Counted from the first letter of the stretch, positions 48,718 to 56,625 are shown. The stretch: 64,000 nt of DNA from CAZTDU01 sp964617355 (GCA_964617355.1 CAZTXP010000023.1:10476-74475), one strand, 5' to 3'. Notes: a model not told the origin generated them from the letters alone. Numbers and translations: made by a program.

Positions 48718-50816
48718 AGGTCGATCCGCGACAGCGGCTGGATGTTGATCTCCTGCGTGAGCTCCTGGTAGGAAAGCACGGGGAGTTCGTACAGTTCCTG
48801 CTCGATCATCTTGCGCAGGTAGCGCCGGATGTCCATGGACGTTAGCAGCACGGGGCGCTGGGCCGTGGCAGTCAGGTCGCCGACCGCCTTCTTCACCGCG
48901 TCGACGAGCTTGCGCGACACGGCCGGATCGAGCGCGAGGTAGCTGCCGGCGGAGGTCTGGCGGATCGCGCCGCGGACCGTGTCCTCGACCTTCGGCGCGA
49001 ACAGGTACGCCGGCAGGATGTTCTGGCCGCTCGAGTACTTGTAGCTGATCTGGCGCTTCAGCGACGAGCGCACGTACTCGGCGAGCAGCACCGAGTCCTT
49101 CTCCTTCTGGCCCCACTCGATCAGTGCCTCCAGGATCGTGCGCAGGTTGCGCACGCTGATGTCCTCGGACACCAGGCGCTGCAGGATCTCGGCGATCTTC
49201 TGGATCGGCAGCACGCGCTGCGCTTCCTTCACCAGGTCGGGGAAGCGCGCCTCCATCGCGCCGAGCAGGAACCTCGTCTCCTGGATGCCGATGAAGTCCG
49301 CCGCGTACTTCTTCAGTACGAAGGCGAGGTGGTATGTCAGCTGCTGGGAGGCGTCCATGAAGGGAATGCCGGCGCGCGCGAGCAGGTCGCGCATCGGGTC
49401 GGCGACCCAGACCGTCGGCAGGTTCGGCAGGAACTTCTTGTCGGTCTCGTGCGCGATGTTGAGCGCCTTCAGGTTTTCGGGCTGCTCGCGCACGAAGAGG
49501 TGGCCGGGGCGCAGCCGGCCCTGCGACACCGGGACCTCGGCGAGCAGGATGGCGTAGGTCTCCGCCGGCATGCGTTCGTTGAAGCGCAGCTGGATGCCGG
49601 GGAAGGGCACGCCCAGGTCGTAGTAGAGCGCGCGCCGGATCTTCAGCAGTTCGTCGTTCAGCACGTCGGCGCTGAAGCTCGCCTGCAGCGGCGCGGCGAC
49701 GTCCATCAGCAGCGGCACGGTCGGCGCGAACTCGTCGCCCGGCTCGCCGCGCGGCTTCGGCGGCTTCTGGCCGGCCGCGGCCATGGCGGCGACCGTGGTC
49801 ACTTCGCCGGTCTTCTCGTCGACGACCCTCTGGGTCGAGCGGTGCATCGCGTATCCGACCAGCAGGACGGCGAGCGCGATGGCACCGAAGATCGCCGTGG
49901 GCATGCCGGGGACGATGCCCAGGAGCATCAGGATGCCGGCGCCGATCATCAGCGCGCGCGGGTGGGCGAGGATCTGGCGGCCGATGTCCTGTCCGATGTT
50001 GCTCGCCTCGTCGGTGGCGACGCGCGTGACGATGATGCCGGCGGTGATCGAGATGAAGAGCGCCGGGATCTGCCCGATCAGGCCGTCGCCGATCGTCAGG
50101 ATCGAGTACACCTTCACCGCATCCCCGGCGGGCATGCCCCGCTGCAGCATGCCGATCAGCATGCCGCCGAGGAGGTTTACGCCGACGATGATCAGGCCGG
50201 CGATGGCATCGCCCTTGACGAACTTCATCGCGCCGTCCATCGAGCCGTAGAGCTGGCTCTCCTTCTGCACCGACTCGCGGCGGCGCCGGGCTTCGTCCGC
50301 GTCGATCACGCCAGCGCGCATGTCGCCGTCGATGGACATCTGCTTGCCGGGCATCGCGTCCAGCGAGAACCGGGCGCCGACCTCGGCCACGCGCTCGGCG
50401 CCCTTGGTGATGACGACGAAGTTGACGATGGTGAGGATCAGGAACACCACCAGGCCGACCACGAGGTTGCCGCCGACCACGTAGTTGCCGAAGGTGTTGA
50501 TGATCTCGCCCGCGTAGCCTTCCAGCAGGATCAGGCGCGTGGTGCTGATCGACAGCGCCAGCCGGAAGAGCGTCGTCACCAGCAGCACCGTCGGGAACGA
50601 CGAGAACGCCAGCGGGTTCGGAAGGTACATCGACACCATCAGCAGGATCGCCGAGATGCCCATGTTCAGCGCGATCAGCGTGTCGATCAGCAGCGTGGGC
50701 AGCGGCAGGATCATCATGAAGATGATGCAGACGATCAGCACCGCGAGGACGAGGTCGTTCCTCTGCGAGGCCGCGAGGACGAGGCGCTGCAGCTGCAGGT
50801 TGGCGGCGGCGATCAT
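48714..50816 (-). CDS. sctV: T3SS export gate protein SctV
   Basis: The 700-residue protein is the FlhA/YscV/LcrD family export gate. About seven to eight helices fill the first 330 residues, with the family signature FVVITKGAERVAEVGARFSLDAMPGKQMSID in the cytoplasmic loop. The C-terminal cytoplasmic domain (about 370-700) forms a nonameric ring that receives chaperone-effector complexes (VPFPGIQLRFNE, VWVADP). Length fits well. Its ATG overlaps the sctY stop (ATGA). It ends the virA-type operon sctW-sycN-sctX-sctY-sctV. Confidence 0.95.
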   Translation of the reverse strand: MIAAANLQLQRLVLAASQRNDLVLAVLIVCIIFMMILPLPTLLIDTLIALNMGISAILLMVSMYLPNPLAFSSFPTVLLVTTLFRLALSISTTRLILLEGYAGEIINTFGNYVVGGNLVVGLVVFLILTIVNFVVITKGAERVAEVGARFSLDAMPGKQMSIDGDMRAGVIDADEARRRRESVQKESQLYGSMDGAMKFVKGDAIAGLIIVGVNLLGGMLIGMLQRGMPAGDAVKVYSILTIGDGLIGQIPALFISITAGIIVTRVATDEASNIGQDIGRQILAHPRALMIGAGILMLLGIVPGMPTAIFGAIALAVLLVGYAMHRSTQRVVDEKTGEVTTVAAMAAAGQKPPKPRGEPGDEFAPTVPLLMDVAAPLQASFSADVLNDELLKIRRALYYDLGVPFPGIQLRFNERMPAETYAILLAEVPVSQGRLRPGHLFVREQPENLKALNIAHETDKKFLPNLPTVWVADPMRDLLARAGIPFMDASQQLTYHLAFVLKKYAADFIGIQETRFLLGAMEARFPDLVKEAQRVLPIQKIAEILQRLVSEDISVRNLRTILEALIEWGQKEKDSVLLAEYVRSSLKRQISYKYSSGQNILPAYLFAPKVEDTVRGAIRQTSAGSYLALDPAVSRKLVDAVKKAVGDLTATAQRPVLLTSMDIRRYLRKMIEQELYELPVLSYQELTQEINIQPLSRIDL

Positions 50817-51151
50817 GGCGCGGTGCCCGACTCCGAGGCCCGGGCGGCGACGTAGGCGGCGAGCGCGCGCGCCGACTCGGCCTCGCGGCCCAGTTGCGCG
50901 AGCGCCTGGCCGCGCAGCAGGTGCACGGCGGCGCCGATGTGACCGCGTTCGAGGAGGCGGTCGAGGCGGGCGAGCGCCGATTCCGGCTTCTGCAGCCTCA
51001 CCTGCGCGCAGGCGAGCCCGAGCGCCGCCTGCACGTCGCCCGGGTCGAGCGCGGCGAGCGCCTCGTAGACCACGGCCGCCTTCTCCGCCTTGCCGTTCTG
51101 GAGGTAGAAATAGCCGAGCAAGGCGAGGACGTCCTGCTGGTCTTGCGTCAT
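50813..51151 (-). CDS. sctY: T3SS protein SctY (TPR chaperone of SctX)
   Basis: The 112-residue TPR-like protein has three helix-turn-helix repeats (LLGYFYLQNGKAEKAAVVYEAL, ALGLACAQVRLQKPESALAR, HLLRGQALAQLGREAES). YscY is 114 residues and binds YscX and SctV; size, fold and position between sctX and sctV fit. X and Y proteins exist only in the Ysc family of T3SS, so this helps to classify the system. ATG 51151 was chosen. Confidence 0.82.
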   Translation of the reverse strand: MTQDQQDVLALLGYFYLQNGKAEKAAVVYEALAALDPGDVQAALGLACAQVRLQKPESALARLDRLLERGHIGAAVHLLRGQALAQLGREAESARALAAYVAARASESGTAP

Positions 51152-51170
51152 GCGGTTCGCCCGTCCTCCT

Positions 51171-51563
51171 TCAGCCCTGCAGCAGCATCGAGCGGTACAT
51201 CTGGAGAAGGTCCCGCAGGTCGCCCTCCTCGCCGAGCAGGCGGGCGGCGCGGTTGAGGATGCGCGCGGCATCGGGGTCGTCGTTGGCCGCGTCGCGCAGG
51301 GCCTGCTGGGCGGCAACCATCGCGTCGCGGAACGGTCCGGGCTGCAGCAGGTCCTTGTTGTCGAGCGCCGGCTGCAGCGAGCGCTCGAGGAAGTCGCCGA
51401 GGTTCGGCAGCGCGAGCAGCTGCTCGAGCTGCATGTTCTGGGCGAGTTCCGCGGGGGGCAGGTTGACCTTGTCGGGCAGGCCCTCGAGCGGGCCGTGGTC
51501 GTGGACGATGCGGTCGATGCCGCGATCGAAGCCGAGGCCGAGGCCGAGTCGTACGTCCGCCAT
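51171..51563 (-). CDS. sctX: T3SS early-export protein SctX
   Basis: A 130-residue protein matching YscX in size and order. The C-terminal half has the conserved pattern: NLPPAELAQNMQLEQLL, then DLLQPGPFRDAMVAAQQAL and the final DLRDLLQMYRSMLLQG. The N terminus (about 1-30) should be flexible and carries the export signal in YscX. With SctY it binds the SctV ring and is needed for secretion of early substrates. Its start has GGAG at 7 nt. Confidence 0.82.
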   Translation of the reverse strand: MADVRLGLGLGFDRGIDRIVHDHGPLEGLPDKVNLPPAELAQNMQLEQLLALPNLGDFLERSLQPALDNKDLLQPGPFRDAMVAAQQALRDAANDDPDAARILNRAARLLGEEGDLRDLLQMYRSMLLQG

Positions 51564-51618
51564 GAGAGTCTCCAGGGGCTCCGTCGTTCCGATACGGCAC
51601 GCCAGCCGGCGCGCCGGG

Positions 51619-51993
51619 CTACCTTGCGTTGCGCACGCGTTCGTGCGCGCGTGCGAGGGTGTCCATCACCTGCTCCAGCGCGGGCACCGTGAACTGGCGC
51701 TCCGGCAGCCTCGCGAGCAGCACGAGCTCGCGCTCGCCGCGCAGTCCCGCCTGCAGCACGTACGCCGGCTGGTCCCGCGCATCGCACGCCGCGAGGGCGG
51801 CTTCGAGTGATGCCGCCATATCGTAGTCGAGCGGGCGCGACTGGTAAACCAGCACCTCGGCGCCGGCGTGCTCGAAGCCGAGCATGCCGCCGTTGCCGAG
51901 CGAGAGCTGGGCGAAGCGCCCGTCGCGGAACTCCAGACCGGACAGGCCCAGGCGCGCGCCGAAGTCGCGCAGCGTGTCCTCGAGCCAGCTCAT
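51619..51993 (-). CDS. SycN-like class I chaperone of the gatekeeper
   Basis: The 124-residue protein has a CesT/SycN-type fold: MSWLEDTLRDFGARLGLSGL helix, FAQLSLGNGGMLGFEH and AEVLVYQSRPL strands, a central helix, VLLARLPERQFT and a last helix. In Yersinia the order is yopN-tyeA-sycN-yscX-yscY-yscV; here the same order holds with a fused gatekeeper. The role would thus be to bind the SctW N terminus, alone or with a SycB1/YscB-like partner that I do not see adjacent. Start overlaps the sctW stop (ATGA). Confidence 0.75.
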   Translation of the reverse strand: MSWLEDTLRDFGARLGLSGLEFRDGRFAQLSLGNGGMLGFEHAGAEVLVYQSRPLDYDMAASLEAALAACDARDQPAYVLQAGLRGERELVLLARLPERQFTVPALEQVMDTLARAHERVRNAR

Positions 51994-53111
51994 GCGCCGG
52001 CCTCCTCGCGATCGATCGCCGCGTCGAGCGCGTCCTGCACGGCGTTCACGAGGGACAGGCGCGCGTCCGGATCGGAGAAGACCCGCACCGGCAGGTCGCG
52101 CACGATGGCCTTCGCGCCGGTGAGGAACCCGATCTGCGGCTGCGGGTCGCGCAGGCCGAAACCCTCGGCGATGCCGGTGATGCGCGACCCGCTCACCCAG
52201 CGCTCGCCGGTGAGGCCGACCACTTCCTTCATCATCGCCAGGGGGTCGAATCCCGTCGCCGTGAATTCGCGCTGCAGGCGCTCGCTCAGCTCCCTGGCGT
52301 TGTCGTGCACGGTGAGCGCGATCTCGAGGTTGTTCAGGTCGCGCAGCGTGGCCTGCAGCCGCTCCGCGTCGCGCGTCGGGCGAAGCGACTGGAGGTCCTC
52401 GCCGAGCGCCCTGACGAGCGAGGGCACGACGCGCGGGAACTCCGCGAGCCCGTGGCGCTGCAGCACTTCGTCGAGCGTGGCGGCGAGGCCCTCCTTGCCG
52501 AGGACGACGTCGCGGTAGGTGTCGCGAAACGCCTCCGCGCTCGTGGCGTCGGTGGCGTAGCCGTGCAGCCCGGCGACCGCATTGAACCCGGCGCGGATGC
52601 GCTCGCCGTGGTCCTCCTCGAGCTCGGCGAGGCCGTCGCGAATCGCGGCCAGGACCTGCGCGGGCGTGCCCGAGGACTTGCCCTTCTCGAGCGCGTACTG
52701 CAATGCGGCGTACTGGTCGGAGACGTCCGCGAACTGCCCGCGCGCTTCCTGGCGCGGCGACAGGTCGTCCTGCTTGCGCTGCAGGATGCGGTCGGCGGTC
52801 GCGTCCAGCTTGGCGCGATCGTCGCTGCGGTGCATCGCCTCCAGGTAGAGGTTGATCTCCTCGATCTTCAGGATCGCGTCGCCGGTGTCGGTGGCGACCT
52901 CGCGATCCTCGAGGCGCTTCGCCTCGCCCTTGTCCTGGTGCGCCTGCGAGAGTTCCTCGGCCGCATCGGCCAGGATCGACTGCGGGTCGTCGGCGACGCG
53001 CACCTGCTCGCCACGCAGCATCCCGGTCTGGGCCTGCGCGGCGCCGGACGGTGTGCGCGGGTCGAGGCCGAGCGAAACGCCGAGATTGGAAACGCCGTCG
53101 ATCGGGGGCAT
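51990..53111 (-). CDS. sctW: T3SS gatekeeper SctW (YopN-TyeA fusion type)
   Basis: A 373-residue protein with an N-terminal flexible chaperone-binding region (about 1-70), an HrpJ/YopN-like helical core (about 75-285), and a C-terminal TyeA-like domain (about 290-370: DPLAMMKEVVGLTGERWVSG, VRDLPVRVFSD, LVNAVQDALDAAID). It blocks effector export until host contact and promotes translocator export. Single-chain fusions are found in InvE, MxiC and Bordetella BopN. It heads the minus-strand operon; a T3SS promoter motif lies 19 nt before its ATG. Confidence 0.88.
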   Translation of the reverse strand: MPPIDGVSNLGVSLGLDPRTPSGAAQAQTGMLRGEQVRVADDPQSILADAAEELSQAHQDKGEAKRLEDREVATDTGDAILKIEEINLYLEAMHRSDDRAKLDATADRILQRKQDDLSPRQEARGQFADVSDQYAALQYALEKGKSSGTPAQVLAAIRDGLAELEEDHGERIRAGFNAVAGLHGYATDATSAEAFRDTYRDVVLGKEGLAATLDEVLQRHGLAEFPRVVPSLVRALGEDLQSLRPTRDAERLQATLRDLNNLEIALTVHDNARELSERLQREFTATGFDPLAMMKEVVGLTGERWVSGSRITGIAEGFGLRDPQPQIGFLTGAKAIVRDLPVRVFSDPDARLSLVNAVQDALDAAIDREEAGA

Positions 53112-53130
53112 GGGGAGGTATCCTAACCGA

Positions 53131-53159
53131 GTGGGTAACCGCGGTGCGGTATTGGTTCC
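53131..53159 (-). promoter_or_regulatory. T3SS regulon promoter motif, copy C
   Basis: Minus strand: GGAACC (53159-53154), 14 nt, GTTACCCAC (53139-53131). The downstream nonamer is identical to copy B at 45145. It ends 19 nt before the sctW ATG. With copy E it makes a divergent regulon promoter pair in a 117-nt gap. Confidence 0.75.
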
Positions 53160-53194
53160 GCGACCGGGGCCGGGATCGCGCCGGATCGCCCGCG

Positions 53195-53223
53195 GGAACC
53201 CGCGGCCACGTCGCGTTACTCAG
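53195..53223 (+). promoter_or_regulatory. T3SS regulon promoter motif, copy E
   Basis: GGAACC (53195-53200), 14 nt, GTTACTCAG (53215-53223). Only 5 nt separate it from the ATG at 53229, so the mRNA would be leaderless or nearly so. It puts the kinase-like protein under the same control as the secretion machinery. Confidence 0.7.
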
Positions 53224-53228
53224 GCCTC

Positions 53229-55289
53229 ATGACGCCGATCCAGAACCTTCCCAAGCCGGATGTCCCCCAGTACGGGCCGACCGGGCCCACGGGCGACGGC
53301 AACGAGGCGCCGTCTTCCGGCGGCGCGCCGCGATCCGGCAAGCTCGGCGGCCTCGACATCGGGTTGACGGAGACGGGCGCGAAACCACGGCCGCCGAAGG
53401 CGCAGCCGCCGTCGCTGTTCGGTTCGCTCTCGGACCTGGTGGGCAAGGTGCGCGAGACGTTCTCCGGGCGCCCGGGCACGAAGGAACTCTCGCGGTTCCT
53501 CGACCGCGTCGCCGAGTACGAGGCCGCGCTGAAGTTCGCGGACGACGCCCGCCTGGTGCCGCGGGAAAAGGAGCGCCAGCTGATGGCGCTGGAGCAGCGG
53601 CTGCAGACCGTGGTCGCGCGCGGCCAGGCCCTGATCGAGGGCGGGGCGGAGGACGCCGGCTTGCGCGCCCTAGTGGCGAAGGCCGAGGCGCAACTGGCGA
53701 TCGTCGAGTCGCTTCGTCGCGATCTCGCCGGCGGCTGCGCGCCGGCGCGCATGTCGGTGCGCACGATGGTCGAGTTCCGCAGCCTCGATCCGGACGTCAC
53801 GCGGGCGCAGCTCGAGGACCTCGCCGCGCTCGGCATCGACTACGAACGCCTGTCGAGCGCCTTCGACGACGAATGGGAGGCGCAGTGGCTCCAGTCGGAG
53901 GCCACGGGCGTGCCGGCGCCGCTTGTCAATGCGTTCGAGGACCGGATCGCCGAGCGCCGCGACGAGATCTGGACGACCCGGGACCGCAGCGACCGGACGC
54001 TCACGCACAAGGGCTGCGAGGAGCGCGTGCGAAGCGAGGATGGCGATCGGCTGAAGCAGGAGGTGAAGGCGAGCGTGCTCGCGCGGATCCTGGACGGGCA
54101 CCTCGAACTGGCGACGCGTTGGGCCGAGGATGCGCGCGAACACGGCATGCCTGCGGAGGTCGCGCGCACCTACTTCGAGGCGCGCGTGCCGATCACGGGC
54201 TGGAGCTCGGGCGACGCGCTGCCGGTGCACGACGATTCCGGCCGCGCCGTGCTGGGGAAGGGCGCCATGAACACGGTGTACAGGGTCGAGGACTACCGTT
54301 TCTCCAGCGGCACGCTGCCGGATGCGGAACCCTTGACCGTGGTCGTGAAGCCGCTGGACTCGCGCGTGATGGTGCGCGACCTGCCGGGCCAGTTCACCGG
54401 GACCGGCATCCCGTCCAACGACCCCTCGCTCGAGGGGCGCAACATCGCCAGCTACCGCATCGACCGGATGCTGAAGCTCGACCTGACCCCGCCGACCGAA
54501 CTCGCGAAGGTCGATGGTGAACTGTGCATCGTGATGGGCATGGCGCCCGGCACCTCGCCGCTGAAGGCATCCACCGTGACGTTGACGCTGACCGCCGAGA
54601 TGGTGGCCGAGCTGAAGAAGGGCGGCGAGCTGCTCGGCCAGTTCAAGCGGCTCTACGGACTGAACGACGCGCTCGACCTCGAGTTCGTGGACGACGTGAC
54701 CGTGCGCGGCACCCGCGAGACCTACGTGCAGTTCGACTACGGCAACGGCGACCTGCGCCGGGAGCTCACGCGGCTGCAGTGGCTGGACGCGCTCACCGGC
54801 CAGATGGACCGTCATGGCCACAACTACTTCATCGACGTGGACGAGAACGGCGTGTTCCGCGGGCTGACGTCGATCGACAACGACGGTTCGTTCGGCAAGG
54901 CGCTGCACGACCCGGACGAGGCGCCCGGCGTCCCGGGCTCGCAGAACCTCGGCCTGCCGGACGTGATTGATCGCGACCTCGCGGATTCCCTGCAGCGCCT
55001 CACGCACGACGACCTGCGCAACGCGCTCGAGGGCCTGGTCGGCGAGGACGAGATCCTGGCGGCGTGCGATCGGCTGGATGCGATCCAGCGGAAGGTCGCA
55101 CGGCTCGAGTCCTCGGGTGGCGTGACGGGCATGGCGCGCGGCGACTGGGAAAGCGACGACGTCGCGCGCCGGCTGTCGCCGCACGAAGGCAGTTCCGGGA
55201 GCTACGCCTGGCGCGATGGCACGCAACTGTCCGGGGCGAAAGACGATCCCGACCGGCGCAAGGCCGCGCCGACCCGAGGACGGTCGTGA
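53229..55289 (+). CDS. candidate T3SS effector with atypical kinase domain
   Basis: A 686-residue protein with no signal peptide. Residues 1-65 are Pro/Gly-rich and disordered, as in type III substrates; 75-330 are helical. From about 335 a kinase-like domain appears: glycine loop VLGKGAMNTVYRVED (341-355), VVVKPLD with Lys374, then LQWLDALTGQMDRHGHNYF (517-534) with Asp527, His529 and Asn532 as a catalytic D-R-H-x-x-N, and TSIDNDGSFG (547-556) with Asp550/Asp552 as metal ligands. That D-R-H-x-x-N / I-D-N-D pattern recalls FAM20, PI4K type II and related atypical kinases rather than Hanks kinases. It follows promoter motif E and is translationally coupled to the next gene. The substrate is unknown; the assignment as effector is inference. 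Confidence 0.65.
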   Translation: MTPIQNLPKPDVPQYGPTGPTGDGNEAPSSGGAPRSGKLGGLDIGLTETGAKPRPPKAQPPSLFGSLSDLVGKVRETFSGRPGTKELSRFLDRVAEYEAALKFADDARLVPREKERQLMALEQRLQTVVARGQALIEGGAEDAGLRALVAKAEAQLAIVESLRRDLAGGCAPARMSVRTMVEFRSLDPDVTRAQLEDLAALGIDYERLSSAFDDEWEAQWLQSEATGVPAPLVNAFEDRIAERRDEIWTTRDRSDRTLTHKGCEERVRSEDGDRLKQEVKASVLARILDGHLELATRWAEDAREHGMPAEVARTYFEARVPITGWSSGDALPVHDDSGRAVLGKGAMNTVYRVEDYRFSSGTLPDAEPLTVVVKPLDSRVMVRDLPGQFTGTGIPSNDPSLEGRNIASYRIDRMLKLDLTPPTELAKVDGELCIVMGMAPGTSPLKASTVTLTLTAEMVAELKKGGELLGQFKRLYGLNDALDLEFVDDVTVRGTRETYVQFDYGNGDLRRELTRLQWLDALTGQMDRHGHNYFIDVDENGVFRGLTSIDNDGSFGKALHDPDEAPGVPGSQNLGLPDVIDRDLADSLQRLTHDDLRNALEGLVGEDEILAACDRLDAIQRKVARLESSGGVTGMARGDWESDDVARRLSPHEGSSGSYAWRDGTQLSGAKDDPDRRKAAPTRGRS

Positions 55290-55699
55290 GCGCCCTGCAG
55301 GAACGCGTGGCCGAGGCTGGCGGGCGGCTCGTCGTGGAGGCGCAGGGGCACGGCATCCACTCGCATGCCCTGGCCTGGACGCTGCGCGCCGGTTGCCTGG
55401 ACGTCGAGGTGCGCAGGCGCCACGGCAACGCCTACGACGACGCGGACGCGTCGCAGCTCGCGGCAGACGCCGTGCCCGGGATGCTCGAGCGCTTGCTGGA
55501 TGCCGCGCAGGCGCTCGAGGCGAGCGGCGCGGCGCCCGCAGGCCAGCGCCTGCGGGTCCTGGACACGCAGGGGCGGCGCGACGGCTGGGCCTGGTTGCCG
55601 CAGGCGGGCGGCGGCGCGCTCACGCTGGCCTCGGCGCCGCTCTTCGAGGCGCTGTTCGAACTGCAGCGGGGCACGCGGGAGGCGGCCGGGCCGCGCTGA
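55286..55699 (+). CDS. small protein coupled to the kinase-like effector gene
   Basis: A 137-residue protein starting at GTG 55286, which overlaps the effector stop (GTGA) with GAGGA at 6 nt. The pattern of helix, strands (RLVVEAQGHG, LDVEVRRRHG), helix and a last helix (APLFEALFELQRGT) could be a diverged secretion chaperone, but I cannot match it to a family. Tight coupling suggests it binds the kinase-like protein. Confidence 0.6.
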   Translation: MSALQERVAEAGGRLVVEAQGHGIHSHALAWTLRAGCLDVEVRRRHGNAYDDADASQLAADAVPGMLERLLDAAQALEASGAAPAGQRLRVLDTQGRRDGWAWLPQAGGGALTLASAPLFEALFELQRGTREAAGPR

Positions 55700-55721
55700 G
55701 CCCCTGCTATCCTCGGCGGCC

Positions 55722-56171
55722 ATGACCTCCATCGTCGAACTCGTCGCGCATCTCGGCGAGCGCGTCGGGCTGCCCGGACTTGCGCTGAACGTCCGCGGCA
55801 CCCTCGCGCTCCAGGTCGGCGAGCGGCTGACGCTGCACCTGCATTACGACGAAGTCGACGATACGCTCGAAGTGTTCGCGCCGCTCGGCACGCTGCCCGC
55901 GCCCGGGCGCGAAGCCTTGCTGATGCGCATGCTGCGGGCCAATCGTCGGCAGGCGGTCGGACTGCTGCAGCTCGACGAGAGCGAGCCGCCGGGCGTCGAG
56001 ATCGCGTACCGCACGCGTTGCGGCGCCGAGACCGGGGAGGCGCTGGAACGCGCGCTGCTCGCGCTGGTGAACGCGGCGCTCGACTGGCAGGCACGCATCG
56101 AGGGCCACTCGAGCGAGCATGGTGCATCGCAGGAGCCCGGCGCCGTCCCGCACTGGGTGATCCGCGGCTGA
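55722..56171 (+). CDS. CesT-family class I T3SS chaperone
   Basis: A 149-residue protein with the CesT fold: N-terminal helix (SIVELVAHLGERVGL), strands (LALQVGERLTLHLHY, TLEVFAPLG), central helix with ALLMRMLRANRRQAVGLLQL, strands and the helix EALERALLALVNAALDW. It is acidic. TATCCT at 55708-55713 ends 8 nt before the ATG, so it may also have its own start. The likely client is the kinase-like protein two genes upstream. Confidence 0.78.
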   Translation: MTSIVELVAHLGERVGLPGLALNVRGTLALQVGERLTLHLHYDEVDDTLEVFAPLGTLPAPGREALLMRMLRANRRQAVGLLQLDESEPPGVEIAYRTRCGAETGEALERALLALVNAALDWQARIEGHSSEHGASQEPGAVPHWVIRG

Positions 56172-56232
56172 CCGGTTCGCCGGCGCAGCCGAAATATCCT
56201 CGCGCAAGCGTGACGAATTTGGCAGACTGCAT

Positions 56233-56261
56233 GGAACCTTGCGCGCGTCCGCGCCACTCAC
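56233..56261 (+). promoter_or_regulatory. T3SS regulon promoter motif, copy D; perfect hrp box
   Basis: GGAACC (56233-56238), 14 nt, GCCACTCAC (56253-56261). Read as GGAACC-N15-CCACTCA it matches the hrp-box consensus GGAACC-N15/16-CCACNNA recognised by HrpL-type ECF sigma factors. The first gene of the translocator and machinery operon begins at 56282. Confidence 0.78.
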
Positions 56262-56281
56262 CCGCCGGAAAGGAGATCCCG

Positions 56282-56572
56282 ATGACCCCCGAAGAACGTA
56301 CCCAGCAGATCATGGCCGAGGCCGACCGGCTGGTGAAGGAATGCCGGCGCACCCTCGAGGAGGGCGAGCGCACGGTCCGTGGGATGGGCCTCGACCCCGA
56401 GAAGGTCCGCCAGGTCGCCTACCAGTCGATCGCCGAGATGAGCGAGGAGCAGGTCAAGGAACTCTCCGACCAGCTGCACCGCGACCAGCAGGAGGTCGAG
56501 CAGGCATCGCGGCATCCCGCCGCGGCCCCCGCCAGCGGCAGCGCCCCGCGTCGCCCGCGCAACATGGTCTGA
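56282..56572 (+). CDS. small helical protein, first gene of the translocator operon
   Basis: A 96-residue, highly charged protein with long helices (about 3-75, TQQIMAEADRLVKECRRTLE, EEQVKELSDQLHRDQQEVEQ) and a Pro/Ala-rich tail ending RPRNMV. AAAGGAG at 8 nt gives a strong ribosome site. It might be a chaperone for the tip protein (SseA is of similar size) or a regulatory substrate; no family match is clear. The ending resembles those of the translocators in this operon. Confidence 0.65.
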   Translation: MTPEERTQQIMAEADRLVKECRRTLEEGERTVRGMGLDPEKVRQVAYQSIAEMSEEQVKELSDQLHRDQQEVEQASRHPAAAPASGSAPRRPRNMV

Positions 56573-56625
56573 TCGCCGGGCTCGCGCACGGCATCCCGAA
56601 CATCCGAAGACGGAAGGAGAACCAC

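Noticed and set aside
56217..56240. A sigma54 promoter before the translocator operon
   Set aside because: TTGGCAG and a later TGC are present, but GG and GC are 6 rather than 10 nt apart. The hrp-box reading is far better.
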